From the NCBI GenBank assembly GCA_017557635.1, contig JAFYYH010000020.1:124001-188000 (forward strand): a stretch of DNA of 64,000 bases. Direction: 5' to 3'. The notes under the pieces are model-generated. The model ran no database searches. It was given only the letters and a program-made list of their open reading frames with translations, and had not been told where the DNA came from. Positions 32,837-41,425 of this stretch are shown piece after piece. The first letter of the stretch is position 1. The number at the start of each line of letters is the position of its first letter. This DNA comes from Bacteroidaceae bacterium (GTDB lineage: Bacteria > Bacteroidota > Bacteroidia > Bacteroidales > Bacteroidaceae). The position numbers and the translations under genes were made by a program.

Positions 32837-34975
32837 ATGAAACAGATATTGTCAATATTGTTATGTGGAATTGCAATCAGTGCAAGCGCAAGAGGTTTAC
32901 TTGGCGGTCATGAAAGTGTTGACCTGGGTCTTTCGGTCCGATGGGCTACTACGAACATAGGTGCCCGCAAGCCTTACCAAAGCGGTTCTTACTTTGCTTG
33001 GGGAGAGGTTGAGCCCGGAGAGTTCTTTGATTGGGATAATTACAAATACTCCAATGGACCATACGGTCCGTTCAGTAAATATGAGGCAAGGGAATATTCC
33101 GATCATTATGACGGTCTGAAAGCGCTTGAGCCTGAGGATGATGCAGCCACTGTAAACTGGGGCGACGGCTGGCGCATGCCCACTAATAAAGAGTTGGAGG
33201 AACTGCTCCAGTGCAAATGGGAGTGGGTTACCATAAAGGGCGTCTTTGGCGCAAAAGTGAGCGGTGTCAAGGAGGGTTTTGAAGACCGGAGTATCTTCTT
33301 GCCCGCAGCAGGATGCATGGATGGCAATGAACCTCTTGATAAAGGAGAGTATGTGCGGTTCTGGACTTTAAACATAAACGGTATAAGTGCATACGATTGC
33401 ACGATGCTGGAGACCCAGAATCCTGAGGACATTCCGCTTAACATGTTCTCACCCAGATGTATAGGAATGCCGATACGTCCTGTATGCAGCCTTGTGGCAG
33501 ATGACTTTAATTCCATCAGTTTGGGATACGATGAGTTGGTCATCGGACTTGCCGGAGAGAAACATTTAAAGGTAATTACCAATCCTGCTCATCCTGTTCC
33601 AAGTGATATTTTCAAATGGGAAACACAGGATTCATCGGTTGTAAAAGTGACGGAGCAGGGAGTGATAAAGGCTGAAAATGTAGGCTCTTGTATTGTTACA
33701 GCAAGTATTGGCTCTCATAAAACCGAGTGCCGTATTGTGGTAGAAAGGATTGAGCCCGATGCTGTAAACCTGGGACTGAGCGTACTGTGGGCATCGGCCA
33801 ATGTGGGTGCTCTGACTCCGTATGAAATGGGTGGAAGGTTCAGTGATGGTGATACGGCACAGTTCGAGTGGTTGCTTGAGAGAGGATGGCGACTTCCTAC
33901 ATATACCGAATTTGAGGAACTTGATTTTTTTACCGAGTCTGACTGGAAATATAACAACCGGATGCTGGACAGTATGGGTCTGGATGTGGTTGGAGGCTTT
34001 AAGTTCAGCCAGATGCCGGGATATGAACATGACAGCATATTCGTTCTTGATTCGGATGAACCTGATGATGAGTTTAGTTCCTTTCTTCCTTTCAGGTTTA
34101 CGCCCGATGGTACTGAACCGAATGCTGCCATAGAGGAAATGAGACAATATCCGATGCTGCCGGTAAGACTGGTGCGTGATTTTAGCCCGGAAGAATCAGC
34201 GATTGAGACCAGCATCATGTTGTCCAAGGACGATATATGTATCGGGCAGGGCGAGCGGAGTGTCATCTATGTTCTTGTCCAGCCCGGTAAGATAATGGAC
34301 CGAAAGAAGATTGATTGGACATCGTCAGATCCGGGAGTGGCTACGGTTACAAACGGTATCGTGGAGGCTGTATCGGCCGGAAAGTGTACGGTTACGGCAT
34401 CATACGGCGGAGTAAGCGAATCAATTATCGTGACAGTCGTTAAACCTGACTCCGGGCAATCTGATTACAAATATGTGGATCTGGGTTTGAGTGTGAACTG
34501 GGCACAAATCAATATCAATGCTTCTTTTGAAGGTGACCCTGGCGATAGTTTTGCCTGGGGTAAACCGGAAGGGGAATGGCGTAGCTCCGATTCCAATGTA
34601 AAACATGATTCAGATTCGGTTGATGTAGCTTCATACGCTTGGGGAGGTGATTGGAGGCTTCCCACAACCCAGGAGTTCCAAGAGTTGTTAGACAGTTGCG
34701 AGTGGACCTTAGAGGATACTGACAAACAACATGGTTATCGGGTTACCAGTAAGGTGGCGGGGTACACAGACAGAAGCATATTCTTTCCATTTTATCATAG
34801 CGATATCCGGTATGGTTTCGGTAAATATTTGTCCAGTGACACTATGCTTCGCGGTATCTTCGGAAATTTGCGTGTTAATGTGCTTGAGATAGACAGGAAT
34901 TCAAAAGTCAGGATTACGCATCTTCCTGTAGATGATGAAATGCCGGTGCGTCCGGTTCGGGCTACTTCTCGCTGA
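32837..34975 (+). CDS. Modular surface protein: three FISUMP modules and two BIG2 domains
   Basis: A 712-residue exported protein (signal peptide MKQILSILLCGIAISASA). FISUMP-type modules begin at VDLGLSVRWATTN (near residue 28), VNLGLSVLWASANVG (near 310) and VDLGLSVNWAQI (near 550); each has a WRxPTxxEFEEL-type segment and ends in xxPVRPV. Between them are bacterial Ig-like (BIG2) domains, recognisable by VKVTEQGVIKAENVGSCIVTAS and VATVTNGIVEAVSAGKCTVTAS. It is probably an extracellular or cell-surface adhesin-like protein; the ligand is unknown. Cotranscription with the DUF4419 gene is likely. Its last 14 bp overlap the convergent ABC-F gene. Confidence 0.78.
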   Translation: MKQILSILLCGIAISASARGLLGGHESVDLGLSVRWATTNIGARKPYQSGSYFAWGEVEPGEFFDWDNYKYSNGPYGPFSKYEAREYSDHYDGLKALEPEDDAATVNWGDGWRMPTNKELEELLQCKWEWVTIKGVFGAKVSGVKEGFEDRSIFLPAAGCMDGNEPLDKGEYVRFWTLNINGISAYDCTMLETQNPEDIPLNMFSPRCIGMPIRPVCSLVADDFNSISLGYDELVIGLAGEKHLKVITNPAHPVPSDIFKWETQDSSVVKVTEQGVIKAENVGSCIVTASIGSHKTECRIVVERIEPDAVNLGLSVLWASANVGALTPYEMGGRFSDGDTAQFEWLLERGWRLPTYTEFEELDFFTESDWKYNNRMLDSMGLDVVGGFKFSQMPGYEHDSIFVLDSDEPDDEFSSFLPFRFTPDGTEPNAAIEEMRQYPMLPVRLVRDFSPEESAIETSIMLSKDDICIGQGERSVIYVLVQPGKIMDRKKIDWTSSDPGVATVTNGIVEAVSAGKCTVTASYGGVSESIIVTVVKPDSGQSDYKYVDLGLSVNWAQININASFEGDPGDSFAWGKPEGEWRSSDSNVKHDSDSVDVASYAWGGDWRLPTTQEFQELLDSCEWTLEDTDKQHGYRVTSKVAGYTDRSIFFPFYHSDIRYGFGKYLSSDTMLRGIFGNLRVNVLEIDRNSKVRITHLPVDDEMPVRPVRATSR

Positions 34976-36746
34976 GTTCCAGCCAGCGCATTGTGATGAG
35001 GTCCGTGCGCTCCATTATCTGGCCTATTCGGGCGGACTTTTGCTGGAGTTGGTCGTAGGGGAGGGTCCCGCTGTTGAGCTCTTGCTCCAGCTGGGCCTTC
35101 TCTTCTTCAAGACTTTGGAGTTCCTGCTCTATCTGCTCCATCTCACGTTTTTCCTTGAAGGTCAGCTTTGCTGAACTTTTTGGTGCGGCGGACTGGGTAG
35201 TCTGTGGCGCGTTTTTGGGCTTGGCAGCAGCGGCAGCGGCTTTCTCCTGATCCTCCTTGAGCACTTTCCACTTCATGTAGTCGCTGTAGGATGAGGGGAA
35301 GTTGGTTACGCGGCCGGCGCCCTCAAATACCAGCAGATGCTCGGCAATCTTGTCCATGAAATATCGGTCATGCGATACCACTATCACGCAGCCCTTGAAC
35401 TGCTGGAGGTACTCCTCAAGTACCTGCAGCGTCATGATATCCAGGTCGTTGGTGGGCTCGTCCAGAATCAGGAAGTTTGGGCTCTGCATCAGGATAGTGC
35501 ACAGGTAGAGTCGGCGGCGTTCGCCTCCGCTCAGCTTGCTTACGTAACTGTACTGCGTCTTGGGACTGAACAGGAACTTCTGCAGGAACTGTCCGGCTGA
35601 CATTCGGCGGCCGTCATCCAGCTGGATATGATCGGCTATTGCAGTTACAATATCGATAACTTTTGCATCCTCGGGGAATGATAATCCCTCTTGGGAGTAA
35701 TAGCCTATCTTGAGAGTGGCACCGCGCTCAATTACACCGCTGTCGGGCTGTTCAATGCCCAGCAGCAGTTTGAGGAACGTGGATTTACCAACGCCGTTCT
35801 CACCGATAATACCCAGTTTCTCGTATCGGCTAAAGATATAGCTGAAATCCTTCAGGATTATCTTGTCATCGAATGCCTTGCACAGATGCTCTATATCAAA
35901 TATTTTTTTGCCGATGTACGAGGCCTTGACGTCCAGAGCTACGTTCTGCTCGTCGCGGCGATGCTGCAGGCGCTCCTCAAGGTCGTGGAACGATTCCTTG
36001 CGGTAGCGTGCCTTGCCTCCGCGGGCGCAGGGCATTCGGCGCATCCAGTCAAGCTCGCGGCGGTAGAGGTTAAGGTCGCTCTCACGCTGTGAGGCTTCGG
36101 CGTCCAGACGCTCCTGGCGTTTCTCCAGATAGTAACTGTAGTTACCGGAATAGGAGTAGGCGCGGAAATCGTCAATCTCGACAATACGGTTGCAGACGCG
36201 GTCCAGCAGATATCGGTCGTGAGTTACCATCAACAAGGTCAAACGACTGGCAGTGAGATAATCCTCAAGCCACTCGGTAACCTCAACATCCAGATGGTTG
36301 GTGGGCTCGTCAAGTATAAGGAAATCGGGCTCGGACATCAGTACCTGGGCCAGCGCAACACGTTTGGCCTGGCCTCCGGAAAGTTCGGATACGGGCTGGT
36401 CCAGATCGGTCACCTCAAGTTTTGTGAGGAGCTGGCGGGCTTTCAACACCGTTTCGTCATCGGCCCCGGATCCACAGCAGGCGTTCAGCACGCTTGAGTG
36501 CTGAGGGAACTGAGGAGTCTGTACCAGATATGCCGTCTTTATGTCACGTCTGAATACAATGCTTCCGCTGCGGTAATCGGCATTACCGGCAATCACATCC
36601 AGAAGCGTGCTCTTTCCCTGACCGTTACGCGCAATCAGACCAACCTTCTCACCCTGATTGATATTCAAGGTCAGATTGTCAAAAATAACCCGGTCTCCGA
36701 ACGACTTGCAGAGATTGTCAATTTGCAGAATGCTCTCCAATGGCAT
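34962..36746 (-). CDS. ABC-F family ATPase (Uup-like)
   Basis: A 594-residue soluble protein with two ABC domains: Walker A GLIARNGQGKS and GIIGENGVGKS, signatures LSGGQAKR and LSGGERRR, and Walker B FLILDEPTNHLD and FLILDEPTNDLD. A basic linker joins them and the C-terminus is a coiled coil (EKREMEQIEQELQSLEEEKAQL), as in Uup. ABC-F proteins act on ribosomes or, for Uup, influence transposon excision and DNA branch handling. ATG 36746 lies inside the end of the GNAT gene (29-bp overlap), suggesting coupled translation. Confidence 0.88.
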   Translation of the reverse strand: MPLESILQIDNLCKSFGDRVIFDNLTLNINQGEKVGLIARNGQGKSTLLDVIAGNADYRSGSIVFRRDIKTAYLVQTPQFPQHSSVLNACCGSGADDETVLKARQLLTKLEVTDLDQPVSELSGGQAKRVALAQVLMSEPDFLILDEPTNHLDVEVTEWLEDYLTASRLTLLMVTHDRYLLDRVCNRIVEIDDFRAYSYSGNYSYYLEKRQERLDAEASQRESDLNLYRRELDWMRRMPCARGGKARYRKESFHDLEERLQHRRDEQNVALDVKASYIGKKIFDIEHLCKAFDDKIILKDFSYIFSRYEKLGIIGENGVGKSTFLKLLLGIEQPDSGVIERGATLKIGYYSQEGLSFPEDAKVIDIVTAIADHIQLDDGRRMSAGQFLQKFLFSPKTQYSYVSKLSGGERRRLYLCTILMQSPNFLILDEPTNDLDIMTLQVLEEYLQQFKGCVIVVSHDRYFMDKIAEHLLVFEGAGRVTNFPSSYSDYMKWKVLKEDQEKAAAAAAKPKNAPQTTQSAAPKSSAKLTFKEKREMEQIEQELQSLEEEKAQLEQELNSGTLPYDQLQQKSARIGQIMERTDLITMRWLELSEK

Positions 36747-37854
36747 ATGTCCAGCAGCGACGGCGGCGGTGAGTATAATGTTCAAAGTGCTTCCAGATGT
36801 TCTGGACGTTGGCGTTGTCCTCGAGCATGGGGCCGGTCTGGCAGTCTATGCCGCCGTGTGACTGGATGGCCTTGATGCCCTCGCGCAGTATTATGCACTC
36901 CACGCCTTTCTTCTGGTCCTCGGGACGCACGCCTATCATGTAGAAATCTATGTGCCGATGATCGTTCAGATCACTCAGGACCTTAAGTGCGGAGAACAGG
37001 CCCAGCTTACCCTTGCTGGCGCGTATGCCGCGGCTGATTGAAGGTGCTATGAAGCCGAATCCCACCAGATCGCCCGCCTGGTTCTGAACCATCAGCGAGT
37101 ACTCGGGACGACCTACCAAGCCAATCAGATGCTCCATGTTGTCGATCTGCTTATCGGACAACGGAACAACTCCGTGCAGTTTGGCAAATGCTATGTTGAT
37201 GATCTCCATCGCGCGGCGCACGTAGGGACGAACCTCCTTCATGTTCCTGAACTTCTTGATGGAGTAGCCGTAACGCTTCTCGGATATCTCGGCAATCTGG
37301 TCCATCTTGGGCGGAACCTGATCCGGAACAATCACCTTTGTTTCGGTCCAGTCCCACTTCTTGGTCAGGCCCAGACGTTTCATGTGCTCAATGTAGTAGG
37401 GGTAGTTGTAGAGCGTAATGTACATGTCCAGCTGGTCGAATCCGTCCACCAGCATACCCTGCTTGTCCAGGTTGGAGAATCCCAGCGGACCCACCAGCTC
37501 GGTCATGCCAAGCTCACGTGCCCAGGCAATCACTGTGTCGAACAGCGCCTTTGAAACCTCAAAGTCATCGATGAAGTCAAAGCGTGTAAAACGCAGCTGC
37601 TTGACGTTATCCTTCTCGTTGGCGGCACGGTTCAGAATGGCACCGATTCGGCCCACAATCTTTCCGTCCTTGTATGCCAGCCAGAGGCGGCTGTCGGCGT
37701 AACTGTATGCCCCGTTTTTCCTGGGGTTGAAAGTGTCCATCTCATCACCTATGAGCACGGGCACGTACATATCGCAATCTCTGTAAAGGTCTATCGGGAA
37801 CCTGAACAGTTTCTTCTTGTCCTTGTCGGTAAGGACCTCCTTAATTTGAATCAT
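36718..37854 (-). CDS. GNAT-like N-acetyltransferase family protein
   Basis: A 378-residue protein. An N-terminal part with RFPIDLYRDCDMYVPVLIGDE and LAYKDGKIVGRIGAILNR, and a C-terminal GFGFIAPSISRG ... IGVRPEDQKKGVECIILREG segment, fit two degenerate GNAT folds in a Bacteroidota-type family. Substrate unknown. It begins 4 bp after the TPR/beta-barrel gene and overlaps the ABC-F gene, so the envelope-protein operon probably continues through both. Confidence 0.72.
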   Translation of the reverse strand: MIQIKEVLTDKDKKKLFRFPIDLYRDCDMYVPVLIGDEMDTFNPRKNGAYSYADSRLWLAYKDGKIVGRIGAILNRAANEKDNVKQLRFTRFDFIDDFEVSKALFDTVIAWARELGMTELVGPLGFSNLDKQGMLVDGFDQLDMYITLYNYPYYIEHMKRLGLTKKWDWTETKVIVPDQVPPKMDQIAEISEKRYGYSIKKFRNMKEVRPYVRRAMEIINIAFAKLHGVVPLSDKQIDNMEHLIGLVGRPEYSLMVQNQAGDLVGFGFIAPSISRGIRASKGKLGLFSALKVLSDLNDHRHIDFYMIGVRPEDQKKGVECIILREGIKAIQSHGGIDCQTGPMLEDNANVQNIWKHFEHYTHRRRRCWTYAIGEHSAN

Positions 37855-37858
37855 GGTT

Positions 37859-39298
37859 TTACCAGCAGAATCCTAATCCTATCATATGTTTTGGGCTTCC
37901 TATGTTGTCCGAAGCCGGTCTCTCCCTGTTGATCACATAACGGTACTGATAGCGGTATGACAGAATCACACGCCATTCACGTACGGCCAGACCTATCTCG
38001 GGTGCAAACGCATTCATCCAGTGATACCCCTCAACGAACTCCTTCTGGTCATCGGCCGAACTGGAGTTGGGATTGTATGTGGGGTTGGGCGTCTTGGAGT
38101 AGAAACCGCCTCCCGCATAACTGAAGGGAGTCAAGAGCAGCCAGAACTTGGGCACAAATTCATTCTCGTTCGATGCATACAGACGCAGAGCCCAGCCAAC
38201 GCTCATCATTGCCTGATAGGCAGGCTTGTCGGGAACGGTGATGGTACTCGTGTTGTCGGCATTGAGAGTGTACGGAACGGGCTCCAGGTTGGCCGATGCA
38301 AGATCAAACATACCCTTGTCGATGCTCAGTGACAGATAGGCGCCGGTCTTGTCGGGCTTGAGTCCGGCAAACATAAGACCGATGTTGCAGTCCTTGTCAT
38401 AGATGTATGATACGGTGCGGGTATGGTTGTCCTGCTTATAACGTTTCAGTTTGATGTACGCCAGATTTGTGCCGGCCTCGGCCGACTGCGGGTTATGCTG
38501 CTCGATGGCGTGCTCGTAGAGCTCACGGGCCTCCTCATAACGCTTCTTGTCAAAGTAAGCCTGAGCCACCTCCATGTCATGCTTGCTCACGCGGTTGTAG
38601 TTCTCATTGGCGTTGAAATAGAGCTCGCGGATGATGTTGCATGAGGGGTTCTCGGTCATCATCTTCATATAGAGCATACGGGCGTTGTAGTAATCCTCCC
38701 TGTCCATATACTGCTGAGCCGTAGCGGTCCATTTCTTGAGCGAGTCGCACTTGGCTATGTATTCGTCCAGATGGTTCTCATTCTCCTCAAACTCCGGGCA
38801 CTGCTTGGCAATGCGGAACTGGTCGATGGCAGCGTCATACATACCCTCGGTCATGTAGTTGACGCCCTCCTCGCTGGCAGTGTAGTAAAGGCTGCGCAGA
38901 GGAGAGTAGGGGTCCGATACCAGGAACTCCAGCTTCTCCTTGTCGCTCAGGTTCAGGGGAATGTAGCTCTTCTTGAAACCTTCGGCCACGATTGAGAGCT
39001 GACGGCCCTTGAATGATGTTCCCTCCTCCTTGGTCTTGAATACGATGCTGTAGAGTTTCTCGGGACCCTCGGTGGTAACGCTCAGGTCAAGGTTTGCATC
39101 GTAGTTGGATGAGAGCACCAGGTCAAACGGCTCCTGGCAGTGCAGGATAACCAGCGCCTCATGACGGTCACCGCAGGGATAGACCGACAGCTCGGGAGTT
39201 ATGTTGGTAATTCTCAGGTCCTTGAGCTGGTTCTGTGCGCCTGCACTGAGAACCATCGTAGCGGCTATAACGGCCGTCAGGAATTTTGCGTATCTCAT
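37859..39298 (-). CDS. Exported TPR protein with C-terminal beta-barrel-like region
   Basis: A 479-residue protein: signal peptide MRYAKFLTAVIAATMVLSAGA, an N-terminal beta domain, three to four TPR-like helical repeats (EGVNYMTEGMYDAAIDQFRIA; YYNARMLYMKMMTEN; KKRYEEARELYEHAIEQH), then a C-terminal domain of amphipathic strands ending SPKHMIGLGFCW, possibly a small outer-membrane barrel. Last of five exported proteins in the operon. ATGA overlap with the preceding gene. Likely a scaffold for an envelope complex; no named family recognised. Confidence 0.68.
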   Translation of the reverse strand: MRYAKFLTAVIAATMVLSAGAQNQLKDLRITNITPELSVYPCGDRHEALVILHCQEPFDLVLSSNYDANLDLSVTTEGPEKLYSIVFKTKEEGTSFKGRQLSIVAEGFKKSYIPLNLSDKEKLEFLVSDPYSPLRSLYYTASEEGVNYMTEGMYDAAIDQFRIAKQCPEFEENENHLDEYIAKCDSLKKWTATAQQYMDREDYYNARMLYMKMMTENPSCNIIRELYFNANENYNRVSKHDMEVAQAYFDKKRYEEARELYEHAIEQHNPQSAEAGTNLAYIKLKRYKQDNHTRTVSYIYDKDCNIGLMFAGLKPDKTGAYLSLSIDKGMFDLASANLEPVPYTLNADNTSTITVPDKPAYQAMMSVGWALRLYASNENEFVPKFWLLLTPFSYAGGGFYSKTPNPTYNPNSSSADDQKEFVEGYHWMNAFAPEIGLAVREWRVILSYRYQYRYVINRERPASDNIGSPKHMIGLGFCW

Positions 39299-40290
39299 AT
39301 GCTGAACATGTCAAGTGAGAACACCTCCTCACGCGGCAGCGGCTTGCCGTTATACTTGTCGGGCTGCCAGGTGCGTACCTGAATCATAGGATTCATTTCA
39401 TCCTCAAAGTTGATCATCAGGAACAGGTAACCCACGTCGCTGTAGTTTGAAGAGTTCCAGTGCTGCTTCAGGGTAACACCGAAAATGTCATCACGCTTGG
39501 GGTGACGCATAACCTCGATCTCATCAAAAACCAGGTTGATGTAACTGTTGTTCTTGAAGCATCTCTTAAGGTTGTTGATATACTCCTCCTTGGTTGACTT
39601 CTGATACTGGATCTGCTCGTTGTTGAGTGACTTTGATGTAAGGTCCTGTTTCTTCTTGTCAATCTTGACCACCTTACCGGTAATGATAAGGGCATTGTCA
39701 CTGAACACATTTGATATGTAGTCAATGTCCTTGCGGTTGTATGCGGTACGGAAGTTCTCCACAAAGTCAATGATGGCCTGGCGGCGGTGGAAATCCTTTA
39801 CGCTTATCTGGGCGTTGATAACATCCAGGTAACGGTGCTCCTCAAGCGCGATCATGATGTTGTCAATCTGACCCTGCTGGTTGAAGCAAATCACCAGTTC
39901 CTGTTCGCAGTTGTCCTCATCGGCCGCAAGCAGTGTGATAGGCACGTTACGCACCTGAACCGTTCCGTTCTGCATTGAGATACCCTTCTCGGTAACCTGT
40001 GATACCGGGCACATCATTGCGCTAGATGCCCACATCTCGTCCAGACAGGTACGTCCGTCCTTGGTGAACAGAGCCTCATCCTCCTTCTCGAGTTTGACCT
40101 TTGACTTACCCGCGATGACGGTTGAGTTCAGAGCCGATAACAGCCTGGATGTACTCTTCTCGATGTTGGCCTTCAGATTGGCGTCCGATACACCATCCTG
40201 AACGCTGAACCGTACTACATCCAGTTGCGCGTTGGCTGACACTGCCAGAAATGCAAGTGCTGCCGTGAGTAGAAAATGCTTTATTCTCAT
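39295..40290 (-). CDS. Exported NTF2-like protein of the envelope operon
   Basis: A 331-residue protein with signal peptide MRIKHFLLTAALAFLAVSANA. The C-terminal half (IIDFVENFRTAYNRKDIDYI, VFSDNALIITG, then a strand-rich WQPDKYNG) looks like an NTF2/SnoaL fold. The N-terminal half is unassigned. It begins 9 bp after the previous gene and overlaps the next by 4 bp. Function unknown. Confidence 0.65.
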   Translation of the reverse strand: MRIKHFLLTAALAFLAVSANAQLDVVRFSVQDGVSDANLKANIEKSTSRLLSALNSTVIAGKSKVKLEKEDEALFTKDGRTCLDEMWASSAMMCPVSQVTEKGISMQNGTVQVRNVPITLLAADEDNCEQELVICFNQQGQIDNIMIALEEHRYLDVINAQISVKDFHRRQAIIDFVENFRTAYNRKDIDYISNVFSDNALIITGKVVKIDKKKQDLTSKSLNNEQIQYQKSTKEEYINNLKRCFKNNSYINLVFDEIEVMRHPKRDDIFGVTLKQHWNSSNYSDVGYLFLMINFEDEMNPMIQVRTWQPDKYNGKPLPREEVFSLDMFSI

Positions 40291-40299
40291 AATGGTAGG

Positions 40300-41424
40300 T
40301 TATTTTTCCTGAAACAAATTCTTGATGTTGTGCTGTGGAATGAATGTTGACAGATCGGCCTTGAGGGTAACCTCGGCGTTTCCGTTCAACTGCTCGGGAG
40401 TGAAACTCACCGACAGAATGTGAAGATAGTTGTAAGTGGGGTGGAACATTGCCAGCAGGCACTGGCAGCGGTCACCGTCACGTCCCATGTCACCCGTGTA
40501 GAAACGGAATCCCTGCTGCTGCAGATAACCCAGAAGCAGGTTCATGGGAATCTTGAACTTCTTGATGTCGCGGTTGTAGGTGTGAGGCGTCACGTTGAGC
40601 GTGATACCCAGCAGGTGTCCCGGAGCGGCGGCACCCATCAGGATGTTACGCATCGACTCCTCGGGATAATTCTGCGGATCCCACAGTATCTTGCGGTCAG
40701 CGGTGTAGAACACATCGTTACGCAGCGAGTCAATCATATAGCAATCACCGCCCACCGCCAGCAGACCGTTATCGGTCCTGGCAAAAACGGTTGACTCCGG
40801 CTGGGACTGCCTGTAAGTGATCTTGTTGGCGTTCAGATCCCTTATCAGACGCTCCTCATGCTCCTTCTTGTCAAACTGGAACAGCAGGTCGCGGCTGGCG
40901 GGAATGTAGAAATGCAGCGTCACATCGGTGGTGTCACGCATGAACAGGTCAATCTCGTTGCCGCCCGTGGTGATCTGGAACGATGAGAGCGCATTGATCA
41001 CGTCCAGCGCCTTGTCCAGGTTGTTGAAACTGCCCGATCCCAGCGGATAGCCGCTCAACACGATGCGAACGCCGTACTCCTTGAGCAGGCTGTTCTGTGA
41101 TGACGTCGTCTTGCGCAGCAGCAGCTCCAGCCACAGACGCTCCACGAAACTGATTATCACAGGATCGTATGATTTGCGTATGGCGTCCGAGAACAGAAGC
41201 GCTCCCAGCTGCTCGGTGATGCCGTTTTCAGACTGAGCGTAGAACATGACCGTACCGCTCAGCTCGGGACATCTGAACTGTCCCGACTGGGGTATCTTCA
41301 TGGGCATACTCTCAATCATCCTGGCAATACGCTCCGGGGTCTTGATGTCAAGACCGTCCTGTGCCCGCAGCGGTGTCATCGCCGTCAGCAGAGCAATTGC
41401 CAGTATGTACCTTAGTCCTTTCAT
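40300..41424 (-). CDS. Exported protein of unknown function in the envelope operon
   Basis: A 374-residue protein with signal peptide MKGLRYILAIALLTAMTPLRA. The mature part is mixed alpha/beta with no motif I can name; segments such as FRCPELSGTVMFYAQSENG and GFRFYTGDMGRDGDRCQ are distinctive. ATG 41424 is used since it gives a signal peptide and lies 1 bp after the preceding stop. Genes on both sides are exported proteins. Confidence 0.62.
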   Translation of the reverse strand: MKGLRYILAIALLTAMTPLRAQDGLDIKTPERIARMIESMPMKIPQSGQFRCPELSGTVMFYAQSENGITEQLGALLFSDAIRKSYDPVIISFVERLWLELLLRKTTSSQNSLLKEYGVRIVLSGYPLGSGSFNNLDKALDVINALSSFQITTGGNEIDLFMRDTTDVTLHFYIPASRDLLFQFDKKEHEERLIRDLNANKITYRQSQPESTVFARTDNGLLAVGGDCYMIDSLRNDVFYTADRKILWDPQNYPEESMRNILMGAAAPGHLLGITLNVTPHTYNRDIKKFKIPMNLLLGYLQQQGFRFYTGDMGRDGDRCQCLLAMFHPTYNYLHILSVSFTPEQLNGNAEVTLKADLSTFIPQHNIKNLFQEK

Positions 41425-41425
41425 A